NCBI RefSeq assembly: GCF_001556515.1
Contig: NZ_LSJA01000123.1
Location: 1 to 60,440, forward strand
Origin: Caulobacter sp. CCH9-E1
Lineage (GTDB): Bacteria; Pseudomonadota; Alphaproteobacteria; Caulobacterales; Caulobacteraceae
DNA length: 60,440 nt
Direction of reading: 5' to 3'
Shown here: in pieces, positions 47,959-56,709 of the stretch
Layout of the letters: the number at the start of each line of letters is the position of its first letter
Numbering within the stretch: position 1 is the stretch's first letter
Program-made: the position numbers and the translations under genes
The notes under the pieces: generated by a model
Seen by the model: only the letters and a program-made list of their open reading frames with translations
Database searches by the model: none
What the model was told of the DNA's origin: nothing

Positions 47959-48516
47959 TTAGGCTTCGCCGTCTTCCGTCTTGGCGGCCTTCTTAGGGGC
48001 GGCCTTCTTCTTCGGGGCGGCTTCGGCGGCCGGCTCGGCGGCGGCTTCGGCCTTCGGAGCCTTGGCCTTCTTCGGAGCCGGAGCGGCTTCCGCGGCGGCC
48101 GGGACCGAGAACGGCACGGCGGCGTCGCCGAGGCCGCGAGCGCGGGCGTCCAGGATGACCTTCGGGGTCAGGTCGATCGAACCTTCCCACTTGGCTTCCT
48201 TGCCGGCGCCGGCGACGGACGTGACGCGCACGACCGACTCGAGTTGGCGGTGACCGCGGGTGCGGCGGTAGCCCTGGCGGCGGATCTTCTTGAAGATCTT
48301 CACCTTCTCACCCTTGCGGGTTTCGATCAGGGTGCCGGAGACGACAGCGCCGTCCACGGTGGGGGCGCCGACCGTCACGGCCTCGCCTTCGCCAAGCATC
48401 AGGACTTCGCCGAAGGCCACGGCCGCGCCGGGTTCACCTTCGAGCTTTTCGACCACCAGCAGGTCGCCGGCTTGAACCCGGTACTGCTTGCCGCCGGTTT
48501 TGATCACCGCGTACAT
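47959..48516 (-). CDS. rplU: 50S ribosomal protein L21 with long C-terminal tail
   Basis: A 185-residue L21. The first 103 residues (MYAVIKTGGKQYRVQ to the GYRRTRGHRQLES region) form the normal L21. The rest is an Ala/Lys/Pro/Glu-rich, low-complexity tail (KKAKAPKAEAAAEPAAE), about 80 residues longer than E. coli L21. Such tails occur in some alphaproteobacteria. It is followed by rpmA. Confidence 0.97.
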   Translation of the reverse strand: MYAVIKTGGKQYRVQAGDLLVVEKLEGEPGAAVAFGEVLMLGEGEAVTVGAPTVDGAVVSGTLIETRKGEKVKIFKKIRRQGYRRTRGHRQLESVVRVTSVAGAGKEAKWEGSIDLTPKVILDARARGLGDAAVPFSVPAAAEAAPAPKKAKAPKAEAAAEPAAEAAPKKKAAPKKAAKTEDGEA

Positions 48517-48557
48517 AGGTTTAGCGCCTTAAAAACGTGCGTTCGCAAAATAGGGAA

Positions 48558-48582
48558 CGCCCGCTCGGAAACCCGGCGGGCG
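48558..48582 (-). promoter_or_regulatory. Leader hairpin upstream of rplU
   Basis: CGCCCGC and GCGGGCG flank an 11-nt loop in the 5' leader, about 42 bp upstream of the rplU start. L21 leader structures that control rplU-rpmA are known in other phyla. I cannot say whether this is equivalent. Confidence 0.35.
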
Positions 48583-48687
48583 AAGAGGGCGCGACTTATA
48601 CAGCCGCGAGCCCGAGAGTCAACGGCGTCGCCACGGGAATCCGGCCCTGAATCCGCTAAATGCGAGAAGTTCGCGATGACCCCTGGT

Positions 48688-48704
48688 GTGTTACTTTATA
48701 ACAC
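48688..48704. promoter_or_regulatory. Zur-like operator
   Basis: GTGTTA-N5-TAACAC is a 17-bp palindrome 15 bp upstream of the GTG start of the following membrane protein gene. The TGTTA...TAACA core fits alphaproteobacterial Zur boxes. The downstream genes (a metal-type membrane protein and a CobW GTPase) are typical Zur targets, so repression when zinc is plentiful is likely. Confidence 0.7.
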
Positions 48705-48719
48705 GCTATAGGGCTCCGC

Positions 48720-49349
48720 GTGAACATGACGCTTCTCGCCCCGATCGCCGCCACCGGTTTCGCCGTCGCCTTCCTGCACGCGGCGCTGCCAACCCACTGG
48801 TTGCCGTTCGTCCTGGTCGGGCGCGGACAGCACTGGTCGGCGGGCAAGACCCTGAGCGTGACCGCCCTGGCGGGCCTGGGCCACGTGGCCTTCACCATTC
48901 TGCTGGGCGTCGTGCTCGTGGGCGCGGGCCTGGCCGTCCAGCCCCATATGGGCGCGGTGTTCGGCTGGGTGGTCGGCGCGCTGATGGGGGCGTTGGGACT
49001 CTTCTATCTATGGCGCGGCCGGCACGAGCATGGCCAAGGCGACATCACCACTCGACGTTACGCCTCCGACCGCGCGGCCATCATCGCCCTGGTGGTGCTG
49101 CTGACGCTGTCGCCCTGCGAGGCCTTTCTGCCGATCTACCTGGCCGGCGTGAAGCATGGCTGGACCGGCTTCTTGGCCCTGAGCGCGGTCCTGATGGCCG
49201 CGACCGCCGCGGGCATGCTGCTGTTCACGACCCTCAGCCTGGCCGGCGTCAAGCGCCTGGGGCTGGAGCGGATCGCCCGCTACGAATCGACGATCCTGGG
49301 CCTGGCCCTGATCGCCATGGGCCTTGGGGTCGCGTTCCTCGAACTGTAA
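48720..49349 (+). CDS. Integral membrane protein, possible metal transporter
   Basis: A 209-residue protein with six predicted helices. Helix 1 contains HAALPTHWLPFVLVGRG, a conserved His pair reminiscent of UreH/HupE and nickel-type permeases. ALAGLGHVAFT (another His) and LTLSPCEAFLPIYLAG follow. The TauE/UreH-like shape and the downstream zinc chaperone gene suggest divalent-metal movement. The start is GTG, 6 bp after AGGG. No close family member is recognised, so the function is inferred from context. Confidence 0.7.
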   Translation: MNMTLLAPIAATGFAVAFLHAALPTHWLPFVLVGRGQHWSAGKTLSVTALAGLGHVAFTILLGVVLVGAGLAVQPHMGAVFGWVVGALMGALGLFYLWRGRHEHGQGDITTRRYASDRAAIIALVVLLTLSPCEAFLPIYLAGVKHGWTGFLALSAVLMAATAAGMLLFTTLSLAGVKRLGLERIARYESTILGLALIAMGLGVAFLEL

Positions 49350-49397
49350 GGACGCCCCGGCTTTTGTTTGCCGGGGCGAGCGCCTAAATAGCGCTTC

Positions 49398-50498
49398 ATG
49401 ACCCAAGCCTCCTCCGCCGCTTCCGGCAAGATCCCCGTCACCGTGCTGACCGGCTATCTCGGCGCCGGCAAGACCACGCTGCTCAACCGCATCCTCACCG
49501 AGGAGCACGGCAAGCGCTACGCCGTGATCGTCAACGAGTTCGGGGAGGTCGGCATCGACAACGACCTGGTGGTCGGCGCGGATGAAGAAGTGTTCGAGAT
49601 GAACAACGGCTGCGTCTGCTGCACGGTGCGCGGCGACCTGATCCGGGTTTTGCAAGGTCTGATGAAACGGAAGGGCGGCTTTGACGCCATCATCGTCGAG
49701 ACCACGGGCCTGGCCGATCCCGGTCCGGTGGCCCAGACCTTCTTTGTCGACGAGGACGTCAAGGCGCGCACGGCGCTGGACTCGGTGACCGCCGTCGTCG
49801 ACGCCAAGCACATCATGCTGCGCCTCTCCGACAGCAAGGAAGCGGTCGAGCAGATCGCCTTCGCCGACCAGATCGTGCTGAACAAGACCGACCTCGTCTC
49901 CGAGGACGACCTGCGCCACGTCGAGGCCCGCATCCGCCGGATCAACCCGCTGGCCCCGATCCACCGCGCCCAGCGCTCGAACGTTCCGCTGGACGCGATC
50001 CTGGGCAAGCACAGCTTCGACCTGGACCGCATCACCGAGCTGGAGCCGGACTTCCTCAATCCCGCCCACGGCGAGCCGGGCCACGTGCACGACGAACACT
50101 GCGGCCACGATCACCATGATCATGACCATGTGCACGATGAGCACTGCGGTCATGACCATCACCACCATCACCACCACGACGCCAAGAGCGACGTGCACGA
50201 CGACGGCGTGAAGGGCATTTCCCTGACCCTGGACAAACCGGTCGACGGCCAGAAGATCACCGCCTGGCTGAACGACCTCTTGGCCCGCCGCGGCCCGGAC
50301 ATCCTGCGCGCTAAGGGCATCATCGACGTGAAGGGCGAGAACAAGCGTCTCGTCTTCCAGGCCGTGCACATGATCTTGGAGGGCGACTTCCAGCGCGAGT
50401 GGACCGACAAGGACAAGCGCTACAGCCGCATGGTCTTCATCGGGCGCGACCTCGACGAGGCCGAGCTGCGCGCGGGCTTCGAAGCGACGGCGGCTTAG
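49398..50498 (+). CDS. CobW/ZNG1-family GTPase with His-rich loop
   Basis: A 366-residue G3E GTPase. G1 is [17 protein letters not shown], the metal-binding motif is [12 protein letters not shown] (CxCC), and [12 protein letters not shown] and LNKTDLV are the G3 and G4 parts. Between the GTPase domain and the CobW_C domain is a His/Asp-rich loop (about 225-265, with [15 protein letters not shown] repeated). Such proteins deliver zinc to enzymes under zinc shortage. It lies 48 bp after the membrane protein gene and probably shares the Zur-like site. Confidence 0.93.
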   Translation: MTQASSAASGKIPVTVLTGYLGAGKTTLLNRILTEEHGKRYAVIVNEFGEVGIDNDLVVGADEEVFEMNNGCVCCTVRGDLIRVLQGLMKRKGGFDAIIVETTGLADPGPVAQTFFVDEDVKARTALDSVTAVVDAKHIMLRLSDSKEAVEQIAFADQIVLNKTDLVSEDDLRHVEARIRRINPLAPIHRAQRSNVPLDAILGKHSFDLDRITELEPDFLNPAHGEPGHVHDEHCGHDHHDHDHVHDEHCGHDHHHHHHHDAKSDVHDDGVKGISLTLDKPVDGQKITAWLNDLLARRGPDILRAKGIIDVKGENKRLVFQAVHMILEGDFQREWTDKDKRYSRMVFIGRDLDEAELRAGFEATAA

Positions 50499-50506
50499 AG
50501 AAGAGG

Positions 50507-50667
50507 CTCCCTCTCCCCTTGCGGGAGAGGGTGGCCCGCTAGGGCCGGGTGAGGGGTTGAAGACGAGATCCGCCGCGACAGGCCTGACTGCCGTCGCGGC
50601 GGTTTTCGTTTGCGCGACCCCTCATCCGTCGCCTTTGGCGACACCTTCTCCCGCAAGGGGAGAAGGG
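50507..50667. repeat. Intergenic inverted repeat, family A (copy 2)
   Basis: CTCTCCCCTTGCGGGAGAG and CTTCTCCCGCAAGGGGAGAAG are the outer arms, GGCCCGCTAGGGCC and GTCGCCTTTGGCGAC the inner ones, as in copy 1 at 142-262. It lies between the convergent CobW and exbD genes. A third small hairpin, GATCCGCCGCGACAG with CTGTCGCGGCGGATC-like partner, sits in its centre. Confidence 0.85.
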
Positions 50668-50684
50668 CTGCTCCGGACAACAAA

Positions 50685-50715
50685 AAAGCCCCGGAGCCTG
50701 AGGCGCCGGGGCTTT
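50685..50715 (-). terminator. Rho-independent terminator of exbD
   Basis: AAAGCCCCGG and CCGGGGCTTT form a perfect 10-bp stem with an 11-nt loop, followed on the minus strand by TTT and G, within a six-T run. It is 28 bp past the exbD stop. Confidence 0.9.
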
Positions 50716-50743
50716 CGTGTTTGGCTGTCGCCGAGGACGATCC

Positions 50744-51193
50744 TTAGTGGATGTCCTCGTTGATCAGGCCGACCTTGTACCAGCCCGAGGTCTGCAGCTG
50801 GTTCAGGACGCCCATGAAGTCGGCGTACATGACGTCGGCGTCGGCGCGGATCATGATGCGCTGGTCGTCCTTCGGGCCGGCTTGGCCGTTGGCGGCGAAC
50901 TTGGCGTTCAGATCGGCTTCCAGGCCGTCCAGGCTGGTTTGCTTGTCGGCGATGAAGACCGCGCCCGACTTCTGGATCGAGATGAAGACCGGCTCCTTCG
51001 GCTTCGGCGCGTTCGGCGGCGGCGGAACCGCCGGAGGCAGGTCGATCTTGATGGAGGTCACGGCCATCGGCACGGCGACCATGAAGATGATCAGCAGCAC
51101 CAGAAGGATGTCCACGAAGGGCGTGACGTTGATTTCGGAATTTTGGCCCAGCGAATAACGGCCACCGCCGCCGCCAGCAAGTTTAGCCGCCAT
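50744..51193 (-). CDS. exbD: ExbD/TolR-family energy-transducing protein
   Basis: A 149-residue inner-membrane protein with a single helix (FVDILLVLLIIFMVAVPM) following EINVTPFVD, where the membrane-facing Asp carries the proton, and a periplasmic domain of about 100 residues (VFISIQKSGAVFIADKQTS). ExbD works with ExbB to power TonB. No exbB or tonB gene is adjacent, so it is an orphan in this window, perhaps one of several ExbD paralogues. Between it and the WD40 gene lie 208 bp with no recognised feature. Confidence 0.9.
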   Translation of the reverse strand: MAAKLAGGGGGRYSLGQNSEINVTPFVDILLVLLIIFMVAVPMAVTSIKIDLPPAVPPPPNAPKPKEPVFISIQKSGAVFIADKQTSLDGLEADLNAKFAANGQAGPKDDQRIMIRADADVMYADFMGVLNQLQTSGWYKVGLINEDIH

Positions 51194-51401
51194 GCCTGAC
51201 TGTCTCCCAGAAGGCCACGCGCCCCGCGCGCGCCTGAAATGTCATTACGTCGCCACGTCTGGCGCAGACGGGCGCGGAAGTAAAGCCCGACGACGCGGCG
51301 CAATAGCAAGCCCCTTTTTTCGACTTTTCGCCGAACGCCGTTCGAACGGGCGCCTGAGACCAAACGCGCCCGGAAACGCATCGCCTTGAAAGAGTCTGGC
51401 C

Positions 51402-52463
51402 GTGGAAGGCTTGGCGCCTTATCTCGCGCGCATGATCTTTTCCTTCGACGCCTTCGTCACCGACGTCCTTTTCGACCGCTCCGGCCGCGCCGCCTTCGCC
51501 CTGGGCGACGGCACCGTGCGCCTGCAGACCGAGGACGGCTTCGTCACCGTGGAAGCCCATGGCGGCCCGCTGGGCGGCGCCGTCCTGGCCGCGGCCGCCC
51601 ACCCGAGCGGCGCGGGAATCGTCACCGGCGGCGACGACGGCCGCGTGGTCTGGACCCGAATCGAGAAGGGCGAGGTCGTCGCGACCGTCCTGGCCGAGGT
51701 GAAGAACAAGTGGATCGAGCACGTGGCGACCAGCGCCGCCTCGGGCCTGATCGCCTTCACCGCCGGCAAGGAGGTCCATGTCCGCGACGCCGCCGACCCG
51801 GCCTTCGCGCGGACCTTCACGCACGAGAAGACGGTGTCGGGCCTGGCCTTCGAGCCCAAGGGCCGGCGCCTGGCCTCGGCGACCTATGGCGGCGCCTATC
51901 TCTGGTACGCGCGGATCGCCGACCAGAAGCCGCAGCTTCTGAAATGGGCCGGCAGCCACATCGCCGTGGCCTTCAGCCCCGACGGCAAGTTCCTGATCTC
52001 GTCGATGCAGGAGAACCAGCTGCACGGCTGGCGACTGTCTGACGGCAAGGACATGCGGATGGGCGGCTATCCGGCCAAGATCAAGAGCCTGGCTTTCTTC
52101 GACAAGGGCAACCTGCTGGTCACGGCCGGCGCCAACGGCGCGGTCATCTGGCCGTTCGCCGGCGCCAGCGGCCCCATGGGCAAGGAAGCCGCCGAGATCG
52201 GTTTCTCCCGCGACTCGATGGTCGTCCGGGTGGCGGGCGTCGACGTCCATCCGGTGTGCCTGGCCGCCCAGGACAACGGCAAGATCTGGGCCGCGCACAT
52301 GCGCAACGGCCGCATCGAGACCCTGAAGGCCGAGAAGGGCGCCCCGATCAGCGCCCTGGCCGTCAGCGCCGACGGCAAGCGCATGGCCTGGGGCGACGAG
52401 AGCGGCGAGGCCGGGGTGCTGGAAATCCCCGACATCAGCGGCCCGCGCCAGTTCGCGGGGTAA
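51402..52463 (+). CDS. WD40-repeat beta-propeller protein
   Basis: A 353-residue protein of about seven blades. Blades are visible as repeated units such as TDVLFDRSGRAAFALGDGTVRLQ, VLAAAAHPSGAGIVTGGDDGRVVWT, SGLAFEPKGRRLASATYGGAYLWY, VAFSPDGKFLISSMQENQLHGWRL and ISALAVSADGKRMAWGDESGEAGVLEI. No signal peptide or catalytic domain is present, so it is probably a cytosolic scaffold. The start is GTG at 51402, with an alternative ATG at 51432. Function unknown. Confidence 0.87.
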   Translation: MEGLAPYLARMIFSFDAFVTDVLFDRSGRAAFALGDGTVRLQTEDGFVTVEAHGGPLGGAVLAAAAHPSGAGIVTGGDDGRVVWTRIEKGEVVATVLAEVKNKWIEHVATSAASGLIAFTAGKEVHVRDAADPAFARTFTHEKTVSGLAFEPKGRRLASATYGGAYLWYARIADQKPQLLKWAGSHIAVAFSPDGKFLISSMQENQLHGWRLSDGKDMRMGGYPAKIKSLAFFDKGNLLVTAGANGAVIWPFAGASGPMGKEAAEIGFSRDSMVVRVAGVDVHPVCLAAQDNGKIWAAHMRNGRIETLKAEKGAPISALAVSADGKRMAWGDESGEAGVLEIPDISGPRQFAG

Positions 52464-52472
52464 GGCTAGGGT

Positions 52473-53135
52473 CTAGAACCCCTTCAGCTCGCCCCACTCC
52501 TCGAACGGGGCGCGGCGCGAGCGGAAGTTGTTCACCGGGGCGTCGGCGTCGCGATAGCCCAGGGCCATGCCGGAAAACAGCATGTGGCCCTCTGGCAGGC
52601 CGACATGCTCGTCGACCAGCTTGTTGTAGTGCGACCAGAACTCCTGCGGGCAGGTGTCGAGGCCGCGCTCGACGGCCAGCAGCATGAAGGTCTGCATGAA
52701 CATGCCGACGTCGCTCCACTGCGGCGGGCCGCAGCGGCGGTCGATCGAGAAGAACAGCTGCACCGGCGCGCCGAAGCCCTGGCCGTTGGTCGAGAACCAT
52801 TGCAGGCGAGCCATCTTGTCCTCGCGCGGGATGCCTAGCGCCCCGTACATGTCCTCGCCGACCTGGAAGCGGCGGCTGCGCAGCGGCTCCCAGAGGTTGG
52901 CGGGATAGACGTCGTATTCGGTCGGATCGGGCGAGGCGACGCGCGTCAGCATGGCGTCGGTCAGGGCCTTCAGCGGCGCGCCGGACACGGCCTGCACCCG
53001 CCAGGGCTGGAGGTTGCCGCCGGAGGGCGCGCGGGCGGCGAGCTCCAGCATCTCACGCACCACGGCGGCGTCGACGGGATCCGGCTTGAAGGCGCGCACC
53101 GACATGCGGCGGTTGACGGCGTCGATCACGTCCAT
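52473..53135 (-). CDS. Nitroreductase-family flavoprotein
   Basis: A 220-residue FMN-dependent oxidoreductase. [22 protein letters not shown] is the family N-terminus, [23 protein letters not shown] is FMN binding, and [21 protein letters not shown] and [10 protein letters not shown] complete the pattern. It reduces nitro or quinone compounds with NAD(P)H, and the natural substrate is unknown. The ATG at 53135 has GGGAG upstream. It is convergent with the WD40 gene (9 bp) and divergent from mtgA. Confidence 0.93.
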   Translation of the reverse strand: MDVIDAVNRRMSVRAFKPDPVDAAVVREMLELAARAPSGGNLQPWRVQAVSGAPLKALTDAMLTRVASPDPTEYDVYPANLWEPLRSRRFQVGEDMYGALGIPREDKMARLQWFSTNGQGFGAPVQLFFSIDRRCGPPQWSDVGMFMQTFMLLAVERGLDTCPQEFWSHYNKLVDEHVGLPEGHMLFSGMALGYRDADAPVNNFRSRRAPFEEWGELKGF

Positions 53136-53248
53136 GGAAGGCTCCCTTGATCTTCTCGCCGCGATGCCCGCGACAGCGGCTTTTCCTCTGGCTAGCATCC
53201 CGCCGCAGGGTAAAGACAAGTCTGTCTGGATCTTTTCGGGGGCGTTCC

Positions 53249-53926
53249 TTGCGGCGGCTACTGCGCAACATCGCGTTGGCTCTGTTCATCATCCTGGTCG
53301 CCGGGCCGATCGTGGCGGTGATTCTGTTCCGCTTCGTGCCGCCGCCGATCACGCCGCTGATGGTGATCCGTGCGGTCGAGGGTAAGGGGCTGGACCATCG
53401 CTGGCGGCCCATCGACGAGGTCGCCCCGGCCCTGCCGCGCGCCCTGATCGCCGCCGAGGACGCCCGGTTCTGCGAGCATCACGGCTTCGACTTCGACGCC
53501 CTGCAGAAGGCCTACGCCAATAACGAGGCCGGCAAGAAGATCCGCGGCGGCTCGACGATCAGCCAGCAGACGGCCAAGAACGTCTTCCTGTGGCCGGGGC
53601 GCTCCTATGTCCGCAAGGGTCTGGAGGCCTGGTTCACCGTGCTGATCGAGGTGGGCTGGGGCAAGAAGCGGATCATGGAGGTCTATCTGAACTCCATCGA
53701 GTTCGGCCCGGGCATCTATGGCGCGGAGTCGGCCTCGCGTCGCTATTTCGGCGTCGGCGCCGACAAGCTGACCCAGGCCCAGGCCTCGCGCCTGGCGGCG
53801 ATCCTGCCCAGTCCCCTGAAGTGGCGGGTGATCAAGCCCGGCAAGTACGTCGCCAAACGCACCCAGAAGATCGGCAAGGCCTCGAAGACGGTGCGCCGCG
53901 ACGGCCTCGCCGACTGCGTGAGCTAG
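53249..53926 (+). CDS. mtgA: Monofunctional peptidoglycan glycosyltransferase
   Basis: A 225-residue inner-membrane GT51 enzyme that polymerises lipid II into glycan strands. An N-terminal helix ([21 protein letters not shown]) precedes the catalytic domain with [14 protein letters not shown] (catalytic Glu), [39 protein letters not shown] and LAAILPSP. The frame is open from 53147, but the TTG at 53249, after GGGGGCG, gives the usual length. The start is uncertain. The stop shares CTAG with the convergent GST gene. Confidence 0.93.
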   Translation: MRRLLRNIALALFIILVAGPIVAVILFRFVPPPITPLMVIRAVEGKGLDHRWRPIDEVAPALPRALIAAEDARFCEHHGFDFDALQKAYANNEAGKKIRGGSTISQQTAKNVFLWPGRSYVRKGLEAWFTVLIEVGWGKKRIMEVYLNSIEFGPGIYGAESASRRYFGVGADKLTQAQASRLAAILPSPLKWRVIKPGKYVAKRTQKIGKASKTVRRDGLADCVS

Positions 53927-54555
53927 CCGCCCCACCAGCCTCGCGTGGCGGGGCAGGCGTCGAGCGCTCGCCGGTAGCCGTCGCGCTGGCGCAGTCGCTT
54001 CACGTACGCCATCTCGGCCTCGCCGAGCGGGAAGTCGATGTTCTTGCGCGCCATCTCCAGGGCGTAGCCCACAGAGATGTCCGCCGCCGTGAAGGCCTCG
54101 CCGGCCATGTAGGGCGTCTCCGCCAGCCGGCGTGTCACCAGGCCCAGCCGGCTGGTGAACACGTGCATCGCCTGGCGGACCGTCCAGTTGTCGCGGTCGG
54201 TCTCGGGGGCGAAGTGCTTGGCGCCCGTCAGGAAGAAGACCGAGGCCGCCAGTCCCGCTTCGCCGAGATGCAGGAACTGCTGGTAGGCGGGGAAGGTCGC
54301 GTCCCGCGGATCCGGCGCCAGGGGCGAGGGGCCGTAGCGGCCCAGCAGGTACTCTAGGATCGCGATCGACTCGACCATGATCACCTCGCCGTCCTGGATC
54401 GCCGGGATGAAGCCGCCGGGATTGATCGCCAGGAACTCCGGATCGTTCTCGACCCCCGCCAACATGTCGACGTCCCGCAGGCGATAGGGCAGCCCCATCT
54501 CTTCCAGCAGCCAGACGACGCGGAAGCCTCGGCCTTCTCCGAAGACCGTGATCAT
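53923..54555 (-). CDS. Glutathione S-transferase family protein
   Basis: A 210-residue soluble GST. The thioredoxin-like N-terminal domain (1-80) has [22 protein letters not shown], then [27 protein letters not shown] (cis-Pro and glutathione-binding Glu-Ser). The C-terminal helical domain includes [16 protein letters not shown], the N-capping motif of GSTs. It overlaps the VOC gene by 4 bp upstream, so they are cotranscribed. The substrate is unknown. Confidence 0.92.
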   Translation of the reverse strand: MITVFGEGRGFRVVWLLEEMGLPYRLRDVDMLAGVENDPEFLAINPGGFIPAIQDGEVIMVESIAILEYLLGRYGPSPLAPDPRDATFPAYQQFLHLGEAGLAASVFFLTGAKHFAPETDRDNWTVRQAMHVFTSRLGLVTRRLAETPYMAGEAFTAADISVGYALEMARKNIDFPLGEAEMAYVKRLRQRDGYRRALDACPATRGWWGG

Positions 54556-55298
54556 CCGCGCATGCCCAGGAGGGCGAACAGCCCGCCTTGCGGGTCCATG
54601 GCGTTGACCACGAAGGCGCCGCCGGGAACCTCGACCGGACCCATCAGGACCTGGCCGCCCTGGGCCTTCACCCGTTCGATGGCGGAATCGACGCCCTCGA
54701 CGCCGAAATAGTGGAGCCAGTAGGGCATCGGCGCGGGCGCGTGGTTGCTGAACATGCCGCCGATCGCCGCCGTGCTGGGGCCGAAGGTCTGATAGACGCC
54801 CATCTCGCCCATTGGCACGGCGTCGTGCTTCACCCAGCCGAACAGGGGCGCGTAAAAGTCGAAGGCCTTCTCCCAGTTGGCCGCGTGCAGCTCCGACCAG
54901 CCCAGCGAGCCCGGCGACATCGGCGCGGGGCGCGGCGGCGGCGCGTCGAGCGATCCCCGGAACAGGACAAACATCGCGCCTTGCGGATCGGCGACGACAG
55001 CGAAGCGGCCGACGCCGGGAATGTCCTGGGGCGTCTTGTGAACCGCGCCGCCGGCGGCTTCGACCTTCCTGGCGACGGCGTCGACGTCATCGACGCCGAC
55101 ATAGCCCAGCCAGCCCGCCGGGACGTCCTTCATCTCCAGCATGCCGCCGACATGGAACTCGCCGGTCTTGAAGATCGTGTAGGGGCCGGCGGGACCGGAG
55201 GACGCCTCGGTCGTCCAGCCGACGACCGAGGTGTAGAACGCTTCCGCCGCCTTGGCGTCCGGCGTCACCAGTTCGAACCAGACGAAGTCGCTAGCCAT
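54552..55298 (-). CDS. Two-domain VOC (glyoxalase/dioxygenase fold) protein
   Basis: A 248-residue protein of two tandem VOC modules. Module 1 (about 1-120) has FVWFELVTPDAKAAEAFYTSVVGW and FAVVADPQGAMFVLF. Module 2 (about 130-248) has LGWSELHAANWEKAFDFYAPLFGW and GAFVVNAMDPQGGLFALLG. The pattern resembles the CFP-30/hydroxylase-like VOC subgroup. The usual His/Glu metal ligands are incomplete, so catalytic activity is uncertain. The ATG is at 55298. It overlaps the GST start by 4 bp. Confidence 0.9.
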   Translation of the reverse strand: MASDFVWFELVTPDAKAAEAFYTSVVGWTTEASSGPAGPYTIFKTGEFHVGGMLEMKDVPAGWLGYVGVDDVDAVARKVEAAGGAVHKTPQDIPGVGRFAVVADPQGAMFVLFRGSLDAPPPRPAPMSPGSLGWSELHAANWEKAFDFYAPLFGWVKHDAVPMGEMGVYQTFGPSTAAIGGMFSNHAPAPMPYWLHYFGVEGVDSAIERVKAQGGQVLMGPVEVPGGAFVVNAMDPQGGLFALLGMRG

Positions 55299-55392
55299 GG
55301 GGGTTTCCTTGGGCGGTGGTGATGGCGTTGAGAGGCGAGCCGGGGGCATGGCCTCGACAAGGGCGTTCCAGCTTCGGATCATTGGAAGGAGG

Positions 55393-56133
55393 CTAGGCGG
55401 CCGCCCCGCCGCAGCAGGCGGGCTTGGGCTGAGCGTCCTCGTACTCGTCGTGGCGGCGGACGAAGTTCATCGTCTCGCCCTCGTTGCGGCCCAGCGGCGC
55501 GCGGTCGAGGAGCATCAGGGTCGCCAACGCCTCTTCCAGCCCGCGAGCGTAGGTCGAGTAGGTGTGGAACACCTGGCCCTCGGCGTCGCGATAGAAGACC
55601 GACAGGCCCGGCAGCTCGTCGTGGCCCTGGGGCGAAGGCAGATCGGTGAAGTTGTAGTTGATCGTCTCGCCGGCCAGCTCTTCGGGCGTGAACGAGACAT
55701 GGAAGTCGCGGTTGAAGTCGCCGCCGTGCGACGACACCCACGGAAACTTCCAACCCATGCGGCGCTTGTAAGCCTGGATCTTCGCGAGGGGCGCGCGGGA
55801 CACGGCGACCAGGGTCACGTCGTGGTGGTTCAGGTGCGGCAGTGTCCCGTCGAAATGGTCGGCCATGAACGAGCAGCCCTCGCAGCCCGCGTCCCAATCC
55901 GGGCCCAGCATGAAATGGTAGATGAGCAACTGGCCGCGACCGTCGAACAGGTCGTCCAGCGTCTTGCGACCGCCCTCGGTGTCGAAGGCGTAGGTCTTGT
56001 CCAGCTTCACCCAGGGCAGGGCCATGCGCTCGGCGTTCAGGGCGTCGCGGGCGCGGGTGTGGGCCTTTTCCTTCAACAGCAGGGCGCGGCGCGCTTCCAG
56101 CCATTCCTCGCGGGAAACCACGGCTTGCGACAT
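55393..56133 (-). CDS. DUF899 thioredoxin-like protein
   Basis: A 246-residue protein of the DUF899 (thioredoxin-fold) family. It has LLIYHFMLGPDWDAGCEGCSFMADHFDG, the family's redox-like C-x-x-C region, and GLSVFYRDAEGQVFHTYSTYARGLE, and it ends in PACCGGAAA. The role is unknown; members are often repressed by MarR or ArsR regulators. The ATG at 56133 follows GGAGGAC. It is divergent from a MarR gene, with the operator-like palindrome between, and the VOC and GST genes lie downstream on the same strand. Confidence 0.88.
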   Translation of the reverse strand: MSQAVVSREEWLEARRALLLKEKAHTRARDALNAERMALPWVKLDKTYAFDTEGGRKTLDDLFDGRGQLLIYHFMLGPDWDAGCEGCSFMADHFDGTLPHLNHHDVTLVAVSRAPLAKIQAYKRRMGWKFPWVSSHGGDFNRDFHVSFTPEELAGETINYNFTDLPSPQGHDELPGLSVFYRDAEGQVFHTYSTYARGLEEALATLMLLDRAPLGRNEGETMNFVRRHDEYEDAQPKPACCGGAAA

Positions 56134-56175
56134 CACGTCCTCCGTAAGCTGAGCTGTTTTTCCTTGACCAATAAC

Positions 56176-56187
56176 GTTGATATCAAC
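56176..56187. promoter_or_regulatory. Palindromic operator between DUF899 and marR genes
   Basis: GTTGATATCAAC is a perfect 12-bp palindrome in an AT-rich gap, 12 bp from the marR start and 43 bp from the DUF899 start. It is a likely site for the MarR regulator. Confidence 0.75.
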
Positions 56188-56198
56188 ATAAATGGATC

Positions 56199-56642
56199 AT
56201 GTCAAAGCCGGTCGTGATTCCCTTCGAGACGACGATCCATGTCCGCGACACCTGCTTGTGTCTGCACGTCCAGCGCGCCGCCCGGGCGCTGGCGCGACGC
56301 TTCGACGAGGCGCTGCGGCCGCTGGGTCTGACCAATGGCCAGTTCTCGCTCTTGATGTCGCTGAACCGGCCCGAGCCGGCCGGCATGGGCGGCGTCGCCA
56401 ACCTGCTGGCCATGGATCGCACGACCCTGACGGCGGCGCTGAAGCCGCTGGAGCGGCGAGGGCTGCTGACGGTCGCGCCAGATCCCAAGGACGGCCGGGC
56501 CCGGGTGCTGAGCCTGACCCCCGACGGCCGGGCTTTGCTGGCCCAGGCGCTCCCGATCTGGACCCGCGAGCACGGCAAGCTGGACGAGGACCTGGGCGGC
56601 GGCGCGGACGACCTTCGCGCGGGCCTGAGGGCGATCGCCTAG
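56199..56642 (+). CDS. MarR-family transcriptional regulator
   Basis: A 147-residue winged-helix regulator with MarR layout: CLCLHVQRAARALARRFDEALRPLGLTNGQFSLLMSL, then the recognition helix MDRTTLTAALKPLERRGLLTV and wing PDPKDGRARVLSLTPDG. The CLCLH cysteines near the N-terminus could make it redox-sensitive, as in OhrR-type proteins. It probably represses the divergent DUF899 gene and itself through the palindrome at 56176-56187. Confidence 0.92.
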   Translation: MSKPVVIPFETTIHVRDTCLCLHVQRAARALARRFDEALRPLGLTNGQFSLLMSLNRPEPAGMGGVANLLAMDRTTLTAALKPLERRGLLTVAPDPKDGRARVLSLTPDGRALLAQALPIWTREHGKLDEDLGGGADDLRAGLRAIA

Positions 56643-56709
56643 TCCGCTCCGAACATCGCCGCTATGTAGTCTGGCGGCCTTGCCGTCGCGCCAGACCCAG
56701 GATTATCAG

